Positions 7,216 through 15,728 of a DNA stretch of 64,000 nt are shown piece after piece. Source of the DNA: CG2-30-36-16 sp964372115 (GTDB taxonomy: Bacteria > Bacteroidota > Ignavibacteria > Ignavibacteriales > Ignavibacteriaceae); NCBI GenBank assembly GCA_964372115.1, contig CAYJPN010000006.1, forward strand, positions 1-64,000, given 5' to 3'. The translations under genes were made by a program, and so were the position numbers. Every line of letters begins with the position of its first letter. Position 1 is the stretch's first letter. The notes beneath the pieces were generated by a model. That model ran no database searches. It was not told where the DNA came from and saw only the letters and a list, made by a program, of their open reading frames with translations.

Positions 7216-8670
7216 ATGAAAAAGTTTTTTATTCTATTCTTAATTCTATCAAATGTATTTCTTTTTTGTCAAGAAGAAATTCTGTTTGAAGACGAGATTG
7301 TTGTTCATTTGATTAATTATTCCGGTTTTAAAGTCGAAGCAATTGCGGCTAGGGTTTATTTGCAGGGAGGAAAATGGTACCCAGATCGTACAGCTACACC
7401 ATTTCAGCAAATCTAAAACGATGATTTCGACTTAGTTGCTGTTGACAATGAAAACCCCAATCCCATTTTTCCTAATTTCCCTCAAATCATTTTTGATACC
7501 GAATATGATCAAAATTTTGATAGAACATTAGCACTTTCTTTTTACCATTTAAAAATTAAGGACAAATATGCGCAAATTTTTATTAATACTTTAAGTAAAG
7601 ATCATCAAGATGTTCATATTACATACGATTTATCAAAAGATAAGTTCTATTGGGGAGAGTGTATAAATTGCACGGACGAAATGTCTGATAAAGATATTCT
7701 CTTTGGCTTTGATGATTACATAACCAGTGGTATCCAAAATTATTGGAACAATTGTTTGTTCGTTTTACCATTTGGTGAAAATCAGAATGCAAATATAATT
7801 TGGGGACGAGACCCTAATCCCAGCACAACAAAATTTCGTATCTATAGAGCAATCGGTGATGAATCTACTCCGTTTTCTAACTTTGTTTGGATAAAAGAAT
7901 TAAATAACACTTATGATAATTACATTGATCAAGCTGTAACTTCGGCACCTGAAAATGTAGTATATGCATATTATTACGTGAAAGCTTTAAACGGCAGCAT
8001 AGATTTGGGTAATACTAACTCGAGTAGATACCCATCTAATAGTATGTCACCTATCGAAATAAGTATAGACTGGAACAATGTCTTAGATTTAACAACTGCT
8101 GATAATTACAGTCCGCGATTGGTATGGGCACCTCATCCAAGTATTACCGTGAATAATTACATTGTATACCGTGCTCAAAGTTCTGTTCCGCTCTCAAATC
8201 CGGCTCTGTACGCAAGCCCTATTGCCACTCTGGGCGCAAATGTCTTTGAGTTTGTGGACAATGATGTAAGGTTAAGCGGCTCTACTTACTTTTATTACTT
8301 TGTAAAAGGTAAATATGGAACTCAATATACGGCACGTACAAATATAGTAAATACACAAGGTGGTTTTTTCAAAGAAAATAATTCGAAAGAAACGATGCCG
8401 CCGGTAGAGTTTGAAGTTATGAATTTCCCCAATCCCTTTAATCCGGTAACAACCATAAACTATTCCCTGCCCGAAGATGGTTACACAGAACTTAAAGTTT
8501 ACAATATTTACGGTGAGCTTGTAGAAACACTTGTAAGCGGGAACAAAGAAGCGGGGAGTTATTCCGCAAGGTTTCCTGCAAATGGCAGAGAGCTATCATC
8601 GGGAATTTATTTGTACACATTAACAAGCGGCAGATACAAAACCACCGGCAAGATGACGCTGGTTAAATAA
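7216..8670 (+). pseudogene. T9SS-sorted secreted protein, broken by one in-frame TAA
   Basis: One reading frame runs from the ATG at 7216 (signal peptide M-K-K-F-F-I-L-F-L-I-L, ending F-C-Q-E) to the stop at 8668-8670. It is interrupted only by TAA at 7414-7416. Codons on both sides are protein-like, and the frame from 7417 to 7680 is fully open. The intact product would have 484 residues: an N-terminal beta-rich region, two fibronectin-like repeats (W-G-R-D-P-N-P-S-T-T-K-F-R-I-Y-R-A and W-A-P-H-P-S-I-T-V-N-N-Y-I-V-Y-R-A), and a type IX sorting domain with F-P-N-P-F-N-P and final K-M-T-L-V-K. It may be a recent null allele or a sequencing error; the ATG at 7681 could restart translation but would lack a signal peptide. 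Confidence 0.75.
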
Positions 8671-8783
8671 TTACGTATCACAGTATCATCGTTTACGATT
8701 ATTTTTTCGGATAGCACCGCCGGTGGTTTAGTTTATCGAAACCCGGTGGTGCGGTGTTCGATAAAAAGAGTATAACAATTGCA

Positions 8784-8815
8784 ATTGGTTTTTTATTCGC
8801 GCAGCCATATATTTG
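8784..8815 (+). promoter_or_regulatory. Possible Bacteroidota-type promoter for carAB
   Basis: ATTG (8784-8787) and TATATTTG (8808-8815) are 20 bases apart, fitting the Bacteroidota pattern TTTG, about 20 bases, TAnnTTTG. Transcription would start near 8820 and give a leader of about 135 bases containing the palindrome at 8848-8860 and the terminator at 8897-8926. It is unproven that the host uses this promoter type. Confidence 0.3.
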
Positions 8816-8847
8816 CCCACAAAAAACGGAAAAGAATTAACTATTAA

Positions 8848-8860
8848 AATGTTAAACATT
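8848..8860. promoter_or_regulatory. 13-base palindrome in the carAB leader
   Basis: AATGTTAAACATT is a perfect inverted repeat around one base. It lies between the possible promoter and the terminator upstream of carA, so it may be an operator or a leader hairpin. The sequence is AT-rich, so chance is possible. Confidence 0.3.
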
Positions 8861-8896
8861 GATTTTTACGACATATTAAGTTTTTTAAGATGACTC

Positions 8897-8926
8897 AGCC
8901 GCTCATTTAGAGCGGCTATTTTTTTA
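8897..8926 (+). terminator. Rho-independent terminator, possible carAB attenuator
   Basis: A perfect 8-base stem, AGCCGCTC (8897-8904) and GAGCGGCT (8910-8917), has a five-base loop and is followed by ATTTTTTTAT. It lies 29 bases before the carA ATG, too close for a full promoter plus ribosome site in between. It is therefore either the end of the upstream gene's transcript with the carA promoter overlapping it, or a terminator inside the carA leader that controls read-through. Confidence 0.8.
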
Positions 8927-8954
8927 TCTACCCGAATAATTGATTGAGAGATGA

Positions 8955-10028
8955 ATGGAAATGATTAAAACGGCAAAACTTCTGCTTGAAGACGGCTCCG
9001 AGTTTTTAGGAAAAAGTTTCGGCTACAGCGGCAACACAAACGGCGAGGTAGTTTTTAATACGGGAATGGTAGGCTACCCGGAGACGATGACCGATCCTTC
9101 GTACCGGGGACAGATTCTTGTTTTTACATATCCGCTTATTGGTAATTACGGTGTGCCGGATGAAACGCGGGAAGACGGCATGTTAAAAAATTTTGAATCG
9201 GAAAATATTCACTGCCGCGCAATAATAGTTTCAGATTATTCAAGTGAATATTACCACTGGAATGCCTCCCAATCTTTATCCGATTGGATGGTTGAGCAGA
9301 AAATTCCGGGAATATCCGGGATTGATACACGTATGCTTACGCATAAACTACGCGATAAAGGAACTATGCTCGGTAAAATTGTAATAGACGAAAAAGTAAA
9401 AATAAATTTTGAAGATCCGAATAAAACCGATCTTGTAAGGGAAGTAAGCGTTAAGCAGCCTGTTGAATATAAACGGGAAGGTAAAAAAATAATACTTGTA
9501 GATTGCGGCACAAAAAATAATATTATAAAAGCATTCCTCGGCAGAAACATAACTGTACTTCGTGTTCCGTATAATTATGATTTTACAAATATCGAGTGCG
9601 ACGGGATAGTGGTTTCAAATGGACCCGGCGACCCGAAAATGTGCGAGGCTACAATTGAGCATGCAAAAAAAGCGATGAACAAAAACAAACCGATGCTTGG
9701 CATTTGTCTCGGCAGCCAGATACTTGCGCTTGCGGCAGGAGCAGACACATATAAATTAAAGTATGGACACCGCAGCCACAACCAGCCCTGCAACGAGCTC
9801 GGTACAAAGCGGTGTTATATTACATCGCAAAATCATGGTTACGCGGTTAACTCCGACTCACTTCCCGAGGATTGGCGCGAATGGTTTGTAAACGACAATG
9901 ATGGAACAAACGAAGGGATAATTCATATTTCAAAACCGTTTTTTGCGGCTCAGTTCCACCCCGAGGCATCACCCGGGCCGGATGACAGCGAATTTATTTT
10001 TGACATGTTTGTGAGGGCGTTATTATGA
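8955..10028 (+). CDS. carA: Carbamoyl-phosphate synthase small chain
   Basis: A 357-residue glutamine amidotransferase subunit. It hydrolyses glutamine and passes ammonia to CarB, making carbamoyl phosphate for pyrimidine and arginine synthesis in the cytosol. The N-terminal CPSase domain (about 5-140) has E-V-V-F-N-T-G-M-V-G-Y-P-E-T. The class I amidotransferase domain (about 180-350) carries nucleophile C251 in G-I-C-L-G-S-Q, and H335 and E337 in F-H-P-E-A. The residue after G in the nucleophile motif is S instead of the usual H. The start could also be the ATG at 8961, which opens with M-I-K-T-A-K-L; GAGAG lies upstream of both. It overlaps carB by ATGA. A terminator-like hairpin lies just upstream. 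Confidence 0.97.
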   Translation: MEMIKTAKLLLEDGSEFLGKSFGYSGNTNGEVVFNTGMVGYPETMTDPSYRGQILVFTYPLIGNYGVPDETREDGMLKNFESENIHCRAIIVSDYSSEYYHWNASQSLSDWMVEQKIPGISGIDTRMLTHKLRDKGTMLGKIVIDEKVKINFEDPNKTDLVREVSVKQPVEYKREGKKIILVDCGTKNNIIKAFLGRNITVLRVPYNYDFTNIECDGIVVSNGPGDPKMCEATIEHAKKAMNKNKPMLGICLGSQILALAAGADTYKLKYGHRSHNQPCNELGTKRCYITSQNHGYAVNSDSLPEDWREWFVNDNDGTNEGIIHISKPFFAAQFHPEASPGPDDSEFIFDMFVRALL

Positions 10029-13000
10029 TTAAAAAAGGAAAACCAAAAAAAGTTTTAATTCTCGGTTCGGGCGCTTTGCAAATAGGACAGGCGGGCGAGT
10101 TTGATTACTCCGGCAGCCAGGCAATTAAAGCGTTAAAGGAAGACGGCATTACAACTGTGCTTGTAAACCCCAACATTGCAACTATTCAAACATCGGATGA
10201 TTTTGCCGACAAAGTTTATTTTGTTCCCATCACAACGGAATTTGTTGAGAAGGTAATTATAAAAGAACAGCCCGACAGCATCCTGCTTCAATTCGGCGGG
10301 CAAACCGCGTTAAACGTCGGTGTGGATCTTTATGAAAAAAAACTGCTCGAAAAATATAATATCCGCGTGCTCGGTACGCCTGTAGAAACTATTATGGATA
10401 CGGAGGACAGGTTATTGTTCGGGAACCGTGTCACCGAAGTCGGTTTAAAAGTTGCGCAGAGTAGAACCGCAAAAAATATTGAAGAAGCGGTTGCCGCTGC
10501 TGAAGAAATCAGCTTTCCGGTTATGGTTCGTATTGCTTACGCGCTCGGCGGGCTTGGTTCCGGAATTGTAAAAACAAAAGACGAGCTGATAGATAAAGCA
10601 ACACGCGCGTTTAATTTTACAAATCAAATTTTAATTGAAGAATCACTTTACGGGTGGAAAGAAGTTGAGTACGAAATTGTAAGGGATAAGTATGACAACT
10701 GCATAACCATCTGCTCGATGGAAAACGTTGACCCGATGGGAATCCATACCGGCGACAGCGTTGTTATTGCGCCGGTGCAAACTCTTTCCGCCCAGGAAAA
10801 TTTTAAGCTGCGTTCTGTTGGAATAAAACTGATACGCCATCTCGGCATTATCGGTGAGTGCAACATTCAATACGCTCTTGCCCCAAACTCGGATGATTAC
10901 CGGATCATCGAAGTAAATGCGCGGTTAAGCCGCAGTTCCGCGCTTGCTTCAAAAGCTACAGGTTACCCGTTAGCTTTTATTGCAACAAAGCTGGCTCTCG
11001 GTTACGCACTGAACGAAATTGAAAATATTATTACCCGCGAAACATCCGCCTGTTTTGAGCCCGCGTTAGATTATGTTGCGTTGAAATTTCCCCGCTGGGA
11101 TCTTCAAAAATTTCAACAGGTAAACCGGCAGCTTGGTTCCGAGATGAAATCCGTGGGCGAGGTTATGTCGTTAGGGCGCAGTTTTGAAGAAGCACTGCAA
11201 AAAGCTATTCGAATGCTTGATACGGGGATGAATGGTTTTACCGGTAATGAAGTTGATTTTGAAGACCTTGATGCCGAACTATCATCGCCTACCGATAAAC
11301 GAATGTTCGCCATAGCCAAAGCGTTTCAGCTTGGTTATACGGTTGATAAAGTTTACGAACTTACAAAAATTACAAAATGGTTTTTGTATAAAATGAAAAA
11401 CATCATTGATACGGAGACAAAGTTAAAAGCGCAAAAGCTCGCGGAAATTTCGTTTGAACTTTTAAAAGAAGCAAAACAAAATGGGTTTTCCGATAACCAA
11501 ATAGGGCTGCTGACCGGCGCGCACGAAATGGAAGTTCGAACCTATCGAAAGTCGTTGAACGTATTACCGGTAATAAAACAAATTGATACGCTTGCGGCAG
11601 AGTACCCGGCGCAGACGAATTATTTATATATGACCTATCATGGTGATGAGGATGATATTCAATCCGGTGAAAAGGGACAGATAATTGTTCTCGGCAGCGG
11701 AGCTTACCGCATCGGTTCATCCGTTGAGTTTGACTGGTGCTGCGTTAACGCCGTTAACGGCGTTAATAAAGCCGGTTATAAATCGATAATGATAAACTGC
11801 AATCCGGAAACTGTAAGTACCGATTATGATATTTGCGACAAGTTATATTTTGAGCAGTTAACTTTAGAACGTGTGCTTGACATTTGTGATAAAGAAAACG
11901 CCGAGGGAGTAATTGTTTCGATGGGTGGACAGGTGCCGAATAACCTTTCGATGAAACTGCACAAAGCCGGTATAAAAATACTTGGCACCACGCCGGAACA
12001 AATTGACAACGCAGAAAGCCGCCACAAATTTTCATCAATTTTGGATAAACTTGAAATTGACCAGCCCGACTGGAACGAAGTAACCACACTTAAAGACGCA
12101 AAAAGATTTTCATCGGAAGTTGGTTACCCGGTGTTAATAAGACCAAGCTATGTTTTAAGCGGCGCTGCTATGAGTATTGTTCTATCAGAAGATGAACTTG
12201 AAGAATATTTAAAAAAAGCTACCGATCTTAACCCGGAGCACCCGGTTGTAATAAGCAAGTTTATAACCGACGCGAAAGAAATTGAAGTGGACGCTGTTGC
12301 TTCGAACGGTGAGCTATTTTGTTACGCTATTGCCGAACATGTTGAAAATGCGGGCGTCCACTCAGGCGATGCAACAATTGTTCTGCCGCCGCAGCGCACT
12401 TACCTTGAAACTATGCGCCGCGTAAAAATGATAACGAAGGAAATTGCGCGCGCGCTTGAGATAACCGGACCGTTTAACATCCAATTTATTGCAAAGGATA
12501 ACGATGTAAAAGTTATTGAATGTAACCTGCGTGCTTCGCGTAGTTTCCCGTTTGTTTCTAAAACTCTGAAGATTAATTTTATCGAGATTGCCACTAAACT
12601 TATACTTGGAGAAAAAGTTGCCAAGATTGATAAGTCATCGTTCGATTTGGATTATGTGGGTGTAAAAGCATCGCAATTTTCGTTTACAAGATTAAAAGGC
12701 TCCGACCCGATAACCGGTGTTGAGATGTCATCCACCGGCGAGGTTGCGTGCCTTGGCGATGATTTTGAAGAAGCGTTTTTAAAAAGTGTTATTTCTACCG
12801 GAGCAAAACTTCCGAAAAAAGGAGTGCTTCTTTCCACCGGAACTTTAAAAAATAAAGCCGAATTACTCGAAGAGTTAAACATCTTAAAAAAGATGGGATT
12901 AAAATTTTTCGGCACAAAAGGGACGGCTGACTTTTATAAAGAAAACGGTATTGATGTTGAAGTGCTTTACCGCCCGTTTGATAAAATGGAACCGGGAATT

Positions 13001-13219
13001 TTGACTTTTCTTGGCGATAAAAAAATCGACATGGTTATAAATATCCCAAAGAGCGCAGAAAAAGTTGAGCTCGACAGCGATTACATCATCCGCCGTAAAG
13101 CAGTTGATTTGAACATTCCTCTTTTTACAAACATACAGGTTGTAAAACGTTTTGTACGCGCAATACAAAAATACGATCCGAAAAATTTAAGCGTAAAAAG
13201 CTGGGACGAGTATCAATAA
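10025..13219 (+). CDS. carB: Carbamoyl-phosphate synthase large chain
   Basis: A 1064-residue synthetase subunit of the usual family length. It has two homologous ATP-grasp halves: about 1-400, with L-G-S-G-A-L-Q-I-G-Q-A-G-E-F-D-Y-S-G, and about 550-930, with L-G-S-G-A-Y-R-I-G-S-S-V-E-F-D-W. An oligomerisation linker lies between them, and a C-terminal MGS-like allosteric domain lies at about 930-1064. It phosphorylates bicarbonate, combines it with ammonia from CarA through a tunnel, and phosphorylates carbamate. The start codon overlaps the carA stop (ATGA), so the two are translationally coupled. The G+C content of carAB looks higher than in the accessory genes to the right, in line with a core locus. 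Confidence 0.98.
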   Translation: MIKKGKPKKVLILGSGALQIGQAGEFDYSGSQAIKALKEDGITTVLVNPNIATIQTSDDFADKVYFVPITTEFVEKVIIKEQPDSILLQFGGQTALNVGVDLYEKKLLEKYNIRVLGTPVETIMDTEDRLLFGNRVTEVGLKVAQSRTAKNIEEAVAAAEEISFPVMVRIAYALGGLGSGIVKTKDELIDKATRAFNFTNQILIEESLYGWKEVEYEIVRDKYDNCITICSMENVDPMGIHTGDSVVIAPVQTLSAQENFKLRSVGIKLIRHLGIIGECNIQYALAPNSDDYRIIEVNARLSRSSALASKATGYPLAFIATKLALGYALNEIENIITRETSACFEPALDYVALKFPRWDLQKFQQVNRQLGSEMKSVGEVMSLGRSFEEALQKAIRMLDTGMNGFTGNEVDFEDLDAELSSPTDKRMFAIAKAFQLGYTVDKVYELTKITKWFLYKMKNIIDTETKLKAQKLAEISFELLKEAKQNGFSDNQIGLLTGAHEMEVRTYRKSLNVLPVIKQIDTLAAEYPAQTNYLYMTYHGDEDDIQSGEKGQIIVLGSGAYRIGSSVEFDWCCVNAVNGVNKAGYKSIMINCNPETVSTDYDICDKLYFEQLTLERVLDICDKENAEGVIVSMGGQVPNNLSMKLHKAGIKILGTTPEQIDNAESRHKFSSILDKLEIDQPDWNEVTTLKDAKRFSSEVGYPVLIRPSYVLSGAAMSIVLSEDELEEYLKKATDLNPEHPVVISKFITDAKEIEVDAVASNGELFCYAIAEHVENAGVHSGDATIVLPPQRTYLETMRRVKMITKEIARALEITGPFNIQFIAKDNDVKVIECNLRASRSFPFVSKTLKINFIEIATKLILGEKVAKIDKSSFDLDYVGVKASQFSFTRLKGSDPITGVEMSSTGEVACLGDDFEEAFLKSVISTGAKLPKKGVLLSTGTLKNKAELLEELNILKKMGLKFFGTKGTADFYKENGIDVEVLYRPFDKMEPGILTFLGDKKIDMVINIPKSAEKVELDSDYIIRRKAVDLNIPLFTNIQVVKRFVRAIQKYDPKNLSVKSWDEYQ

Positions 13220-13245
13220 AATATTAATCTAACATTTCATACAAA

Positions 13246-13277
13246 TAAACCCGACCCACAATTAGGAGCCGGGTTTA
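13246..13277. terminator. Hairpin between convergent carB and Kelch genes
   Basis: TAAACCCG (13246-13253) pairs perfectly with CGGGTTTA (13270-13277) in the gap between two convergent genes. On the minus strand the stem is followed by TTTGTA. There is no long T-tract on either side, so it is probably a weak bidirectional terminator. Confidence 0.5.
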
Positions 13278-13297
13278 AACACCGAAAAAAAAGTTTT

Positions 13298-14947
13298 TTA
13301 TTTGGTTAATATCATTTTATTAACTTGAGAAAAACTTTCCGATTGTAATCTATAAAAATAAACACCGCTCGAAATCTCCCGGTTTAATGATGAAGCGTCG
13401 AACTTAACTTCGTAAGTGCCCGGTTCTTTTGCTTCGTTAACTAACGTAACAACTTCATTACCGAGAGCATCGTAAACTTTAAGTGCCACGTTTCGTGCGG
13501 ACTCGCTCCCGTGTGTTTTCGCTGAAGGAACGCTATAAAATATCTTTGTAGACGGGTTAAACGGGTTGGGGTAATTTTGTAACAACTCAAATTTTGCAGG
13601 AAGACTATTCTCAGCCTGCTGAAGGTTTACTTCGATTATTTTTGAATAGGAAAAGGAACCGTTAAAATCAATTTGTTTTAATCTATAAAAAACTTTATCG
13701 GCTCCCTCAACCACATCTTTATAATCGTAACTATGTGGTTGTGTTGTTGAGCCGTTTCCGTTTAATGTGGAGATGGTTTGATAAATTATATCGTCATGGC
13801 TTCTTTCAATTTGAAAGTATGCATTGTTTAATTCAGATGCGGTAGTCCATTCCAAAGTTATATTTTTGCCAGAGGCGGTTGCCTTGAATGAAACAAGTTC
13901 AACCGGAATATAAATGCCGCCTGTACCTTCCCAACATTCGTTTGTAAACGCAGTACCGGAACCGCCGACATTTCCACCGCCAAAAAATAGTTTATTGAAA
14001 CCGGGCAAGTATAATCCTAAAGCCAAACCTCTAACAGCCGGGAGAACACCTTCGAGCTGCCACGAATCTGCAAGTGGATCGTAATAATAAATATTACTCG
14101 ATGCAGGGTAAGTTGAATAACCTCCACCCGAACCAATAAGCCAGATGTATCTGCCATCAGTGCTAACCGACCATTTTGTAAAACTCAATGCTTCCATAGC
14201 GGGAGCAAAAGTACTCCATGTTTGAGTCGCAACATCGTATTTCTGGCAAACGGTGGGGTCAACTCCGCTTGGAACAAGTCCGCCGATGAGATAAATTGTA
14301 TTGTTAAGAAATGCCATACCCGCATAACGTTTGGGAAAAATAGAGCCGGTTAGAGATTCCCACGTGTTTGTAGTGATATTGTATCGGGCAAAGAAAGATT
14401 CTGCAGGTGTTGCATAATTTGCACTGCTGGCATAAATAAAATTACCATCGTCATAAACTATAGAAGCCTGGGCATTCATTAAGGATGCCGGCGCAGAAGC
14501 TAAAACAGTCCACGTACCGGTGGCATCCGGATTTGGAGTAAACTTTTCAAAAACATTAACCGAACCTGTACCGGACATTTTATAAAGTTCTCCATGTGCG
14601 ATACATGATGACAAATTATAACCCGGCGCAGTGGGTGGGGTTGAAGTAACCCAGGTACTGTTGCTAATATTGTATGCAACAGCCTGCGATGTTTGGTTTT
14701 GGCCTCCAAACACAAAAAGGTAGTTTCCAATCACGCCATAACCCGGTCTTCCGGTTGGGTTTGGCGCGTTTGAAACCTGCGTCCACGTTGTGGTATCAAG
14801 AATAGTCTCCGTGCTTGAGAATTTTGAATCGAGTACACAGGTACCGTATTCTTCAATTTCTGAAAGACTGTTATCGCCTGGTTCTGACTGGGGAAAAAGG
14901 CAAAAAGAAAAAATTAAAACAAATTGAACCAGTAGAAACTTTTTCAT
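13298..14947 (-). CDS. Kelch-repeat secreted protein with type IX sorting domain
   Basis: A 549-residue secreted protein with a signal peptide ending near F-P-Q-S. Residues about 50-340 hold Kelch-type blades with repeated Y-x-F-G-G or Y-x-I-G-G and W motifs (Y-L-F-V-F-G-G-Q; I-Y-L-I-G-G-L; L-F-F-G-G-G-N), forming a beta-propeller. About 345-435 is a fibronectin-like region of the kind often found with T9SS cargo (P-V-E-L-V-S-F-K-A, L-E-W-T-T-A-S-E-L-N-N). The C-terminal ~90 residues are the type IX sorting domain (N-Y-P-N-P-F-N-P-S-T-K, final K-M-I-L-T-K). It is a stand-alone gene with GGAGAA upstream of the ATG. Its role is probably surface binding; no catalytic residues are seen. Confidence 0.85.
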   Translation of the reverse strand: MKKFLLVQFVLIFSFCLFPQSEPGDNSLSEIEEYGTCVLDSKFSSTETILDTTTWTQVSNAPNPTGRPGYGVIGNYLFVFGGQNQTSQAVAYNISNSTWVTSTPPTAPGYNLSSCIAHGELYKMSGTGSVNVFEKFTPNPDATGTWTVLASAPASLMNAQASIVYDDGNFIYASSANYATPAESFFARYNITTNTWESLTGSIFPKRYAGMAFLNNTIYLIGGLVPSGVDPTVCQKYDVATQTWSTFAPAMEALSFTKWSVSTDGRYIWLIGSGGGYSTYPASSNIYYYDPLADSWQLEGVLPAVRGLALGLYLPGFNKLFFGGGNVGGSGTAFTNECWEGTGGIYIPVELVSFKATASGKNITLEWTTASELNNAYFQIERSHDDIIYQTISTLNGNGSTTQPHSYDYKDVVEGADKVFYRLKQIDFNGSFSYSKIIEVNLQQAENSLPAKFELLQNYPNPFNPSTKIFYSVPSAKTHGSESARNVALKVYDALGNEVVTLVNEAKEPGTYEVKFDASSLNREISSGVYFYRLQSESFSQVNKMILTK

Positions 14948-15302
14948 AAAAATTCTCCTTCAAAATGTAAATAATTATTACGTTGGGAAAGTTGGTTTTA
15001 AATTACAAAAGTAGAGTCAGACAGTCAATATTTTTGCGGTTAGCGGTAAATGATTTTTAATCCGGGAAGTTTCAATAATTTTTCTGATATAAGGTGCACA
15101 CGATAAAAAATTCATTGCCAATAAATTTTTTTGGGTTAAAAGAATAGAAAATTACAAATAGGACAGAAATAATAAATACAGTGGAACGCAAAATAAATTT
15201 GAACAAGCGAAAATTCATTCTCCATTCCGCAGATGATAAAATTACGACCAGTATGTTAACTTTAACATAATTAGTCTCCCCTTAAAAAGTAAAAAACGTT
15301 TA
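14948..15302. other. Non-coding gap upstream of the Kelch gene
   Basis: This is about 350 AT-rich bases with no open frame of note on either strand. The part nearest 14948 should contain the promoter of the Kelch gene, reading leftwards; GGAGAA at 14952-14957 (complement) is its ribosome site. I see nothing else. Confidence 0.6.
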
Positions 15303-15426
15303 ATTTAAAGGCATCTCTAAAAACTTTAATTTCTCTCTTCGAAAATCCGTTTTGGCAGCATATGCCCGTTATCCGTTAGTTAATCCGTTTCCGTTAGATA
15401 GCGAATTTTTAGAAGAGCCCTTAAAT
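15303..15426. mobile_element. Small element with IS5-like terminal inverted repeats (MITE-like)
   Basis: The left end ATTTAAAGGCATCTCTAAAA and the right end, read on the other strand, ATTTAAGGGCTCTTCTAAAA match at most positions and include TTAA at the outer edges. The 124-base interval has no coding capacity. This looks like a miniature element or two abutting IS ends, with TTAA as the possible target duplication. It abuts a transposase remnant whose reading frame continues from its right end. Confidence 0.45.
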
Positions 15427-15632
15427 CAGATCAAAGAATGGAGATAAATTTTTACAAAAGGAAAATTAGTGATGCGATAAATGTTATGTTATCAGCAGCA
15501 GCATATAATTTCAAAAGGATGAAGAGAAAATGGACATCATCTTTCCGGCTCTTTTTTTATCGCCGATTATTTCATTTTTCGATCGAGTTATTTACTCGCA
15601 AAAACAAATTTGGGTTTTTAAGGGCTGACTAA
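15399..15632 (+). pseudogene. IS5-family transposase C-terminal remnant
   Basis: The frame open after the TAG at 15399-15401 reads A-L-K-S-D-Q-R-M-E-I-N-F-Y-K, then S-D-A-I-N-V-M-L-S-A-A-A-Y-N-F-K-R-M. This is the characteristic C-terminus of IS5-family transposases (usual form L-K-S-D-H-R-M, G-D-x-I-N-V-M-L-A-A-A-A-x-N-F-K-R-M). The rest of the transposase is absent, and the left side is replaced by the small inverted-repeat element. The ATG at 15438 is not a true start. Confidence 0.75.
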
Positions 15633-15728
15633 TTATTAGCCCGAAATTCAGCAAAAAATTTAGTTCTTTTGAATTAAAGATAGGAATAAAGGGTATAGTG
15701 GTTATCGTCTTAAACAATTCTTTGGAAA

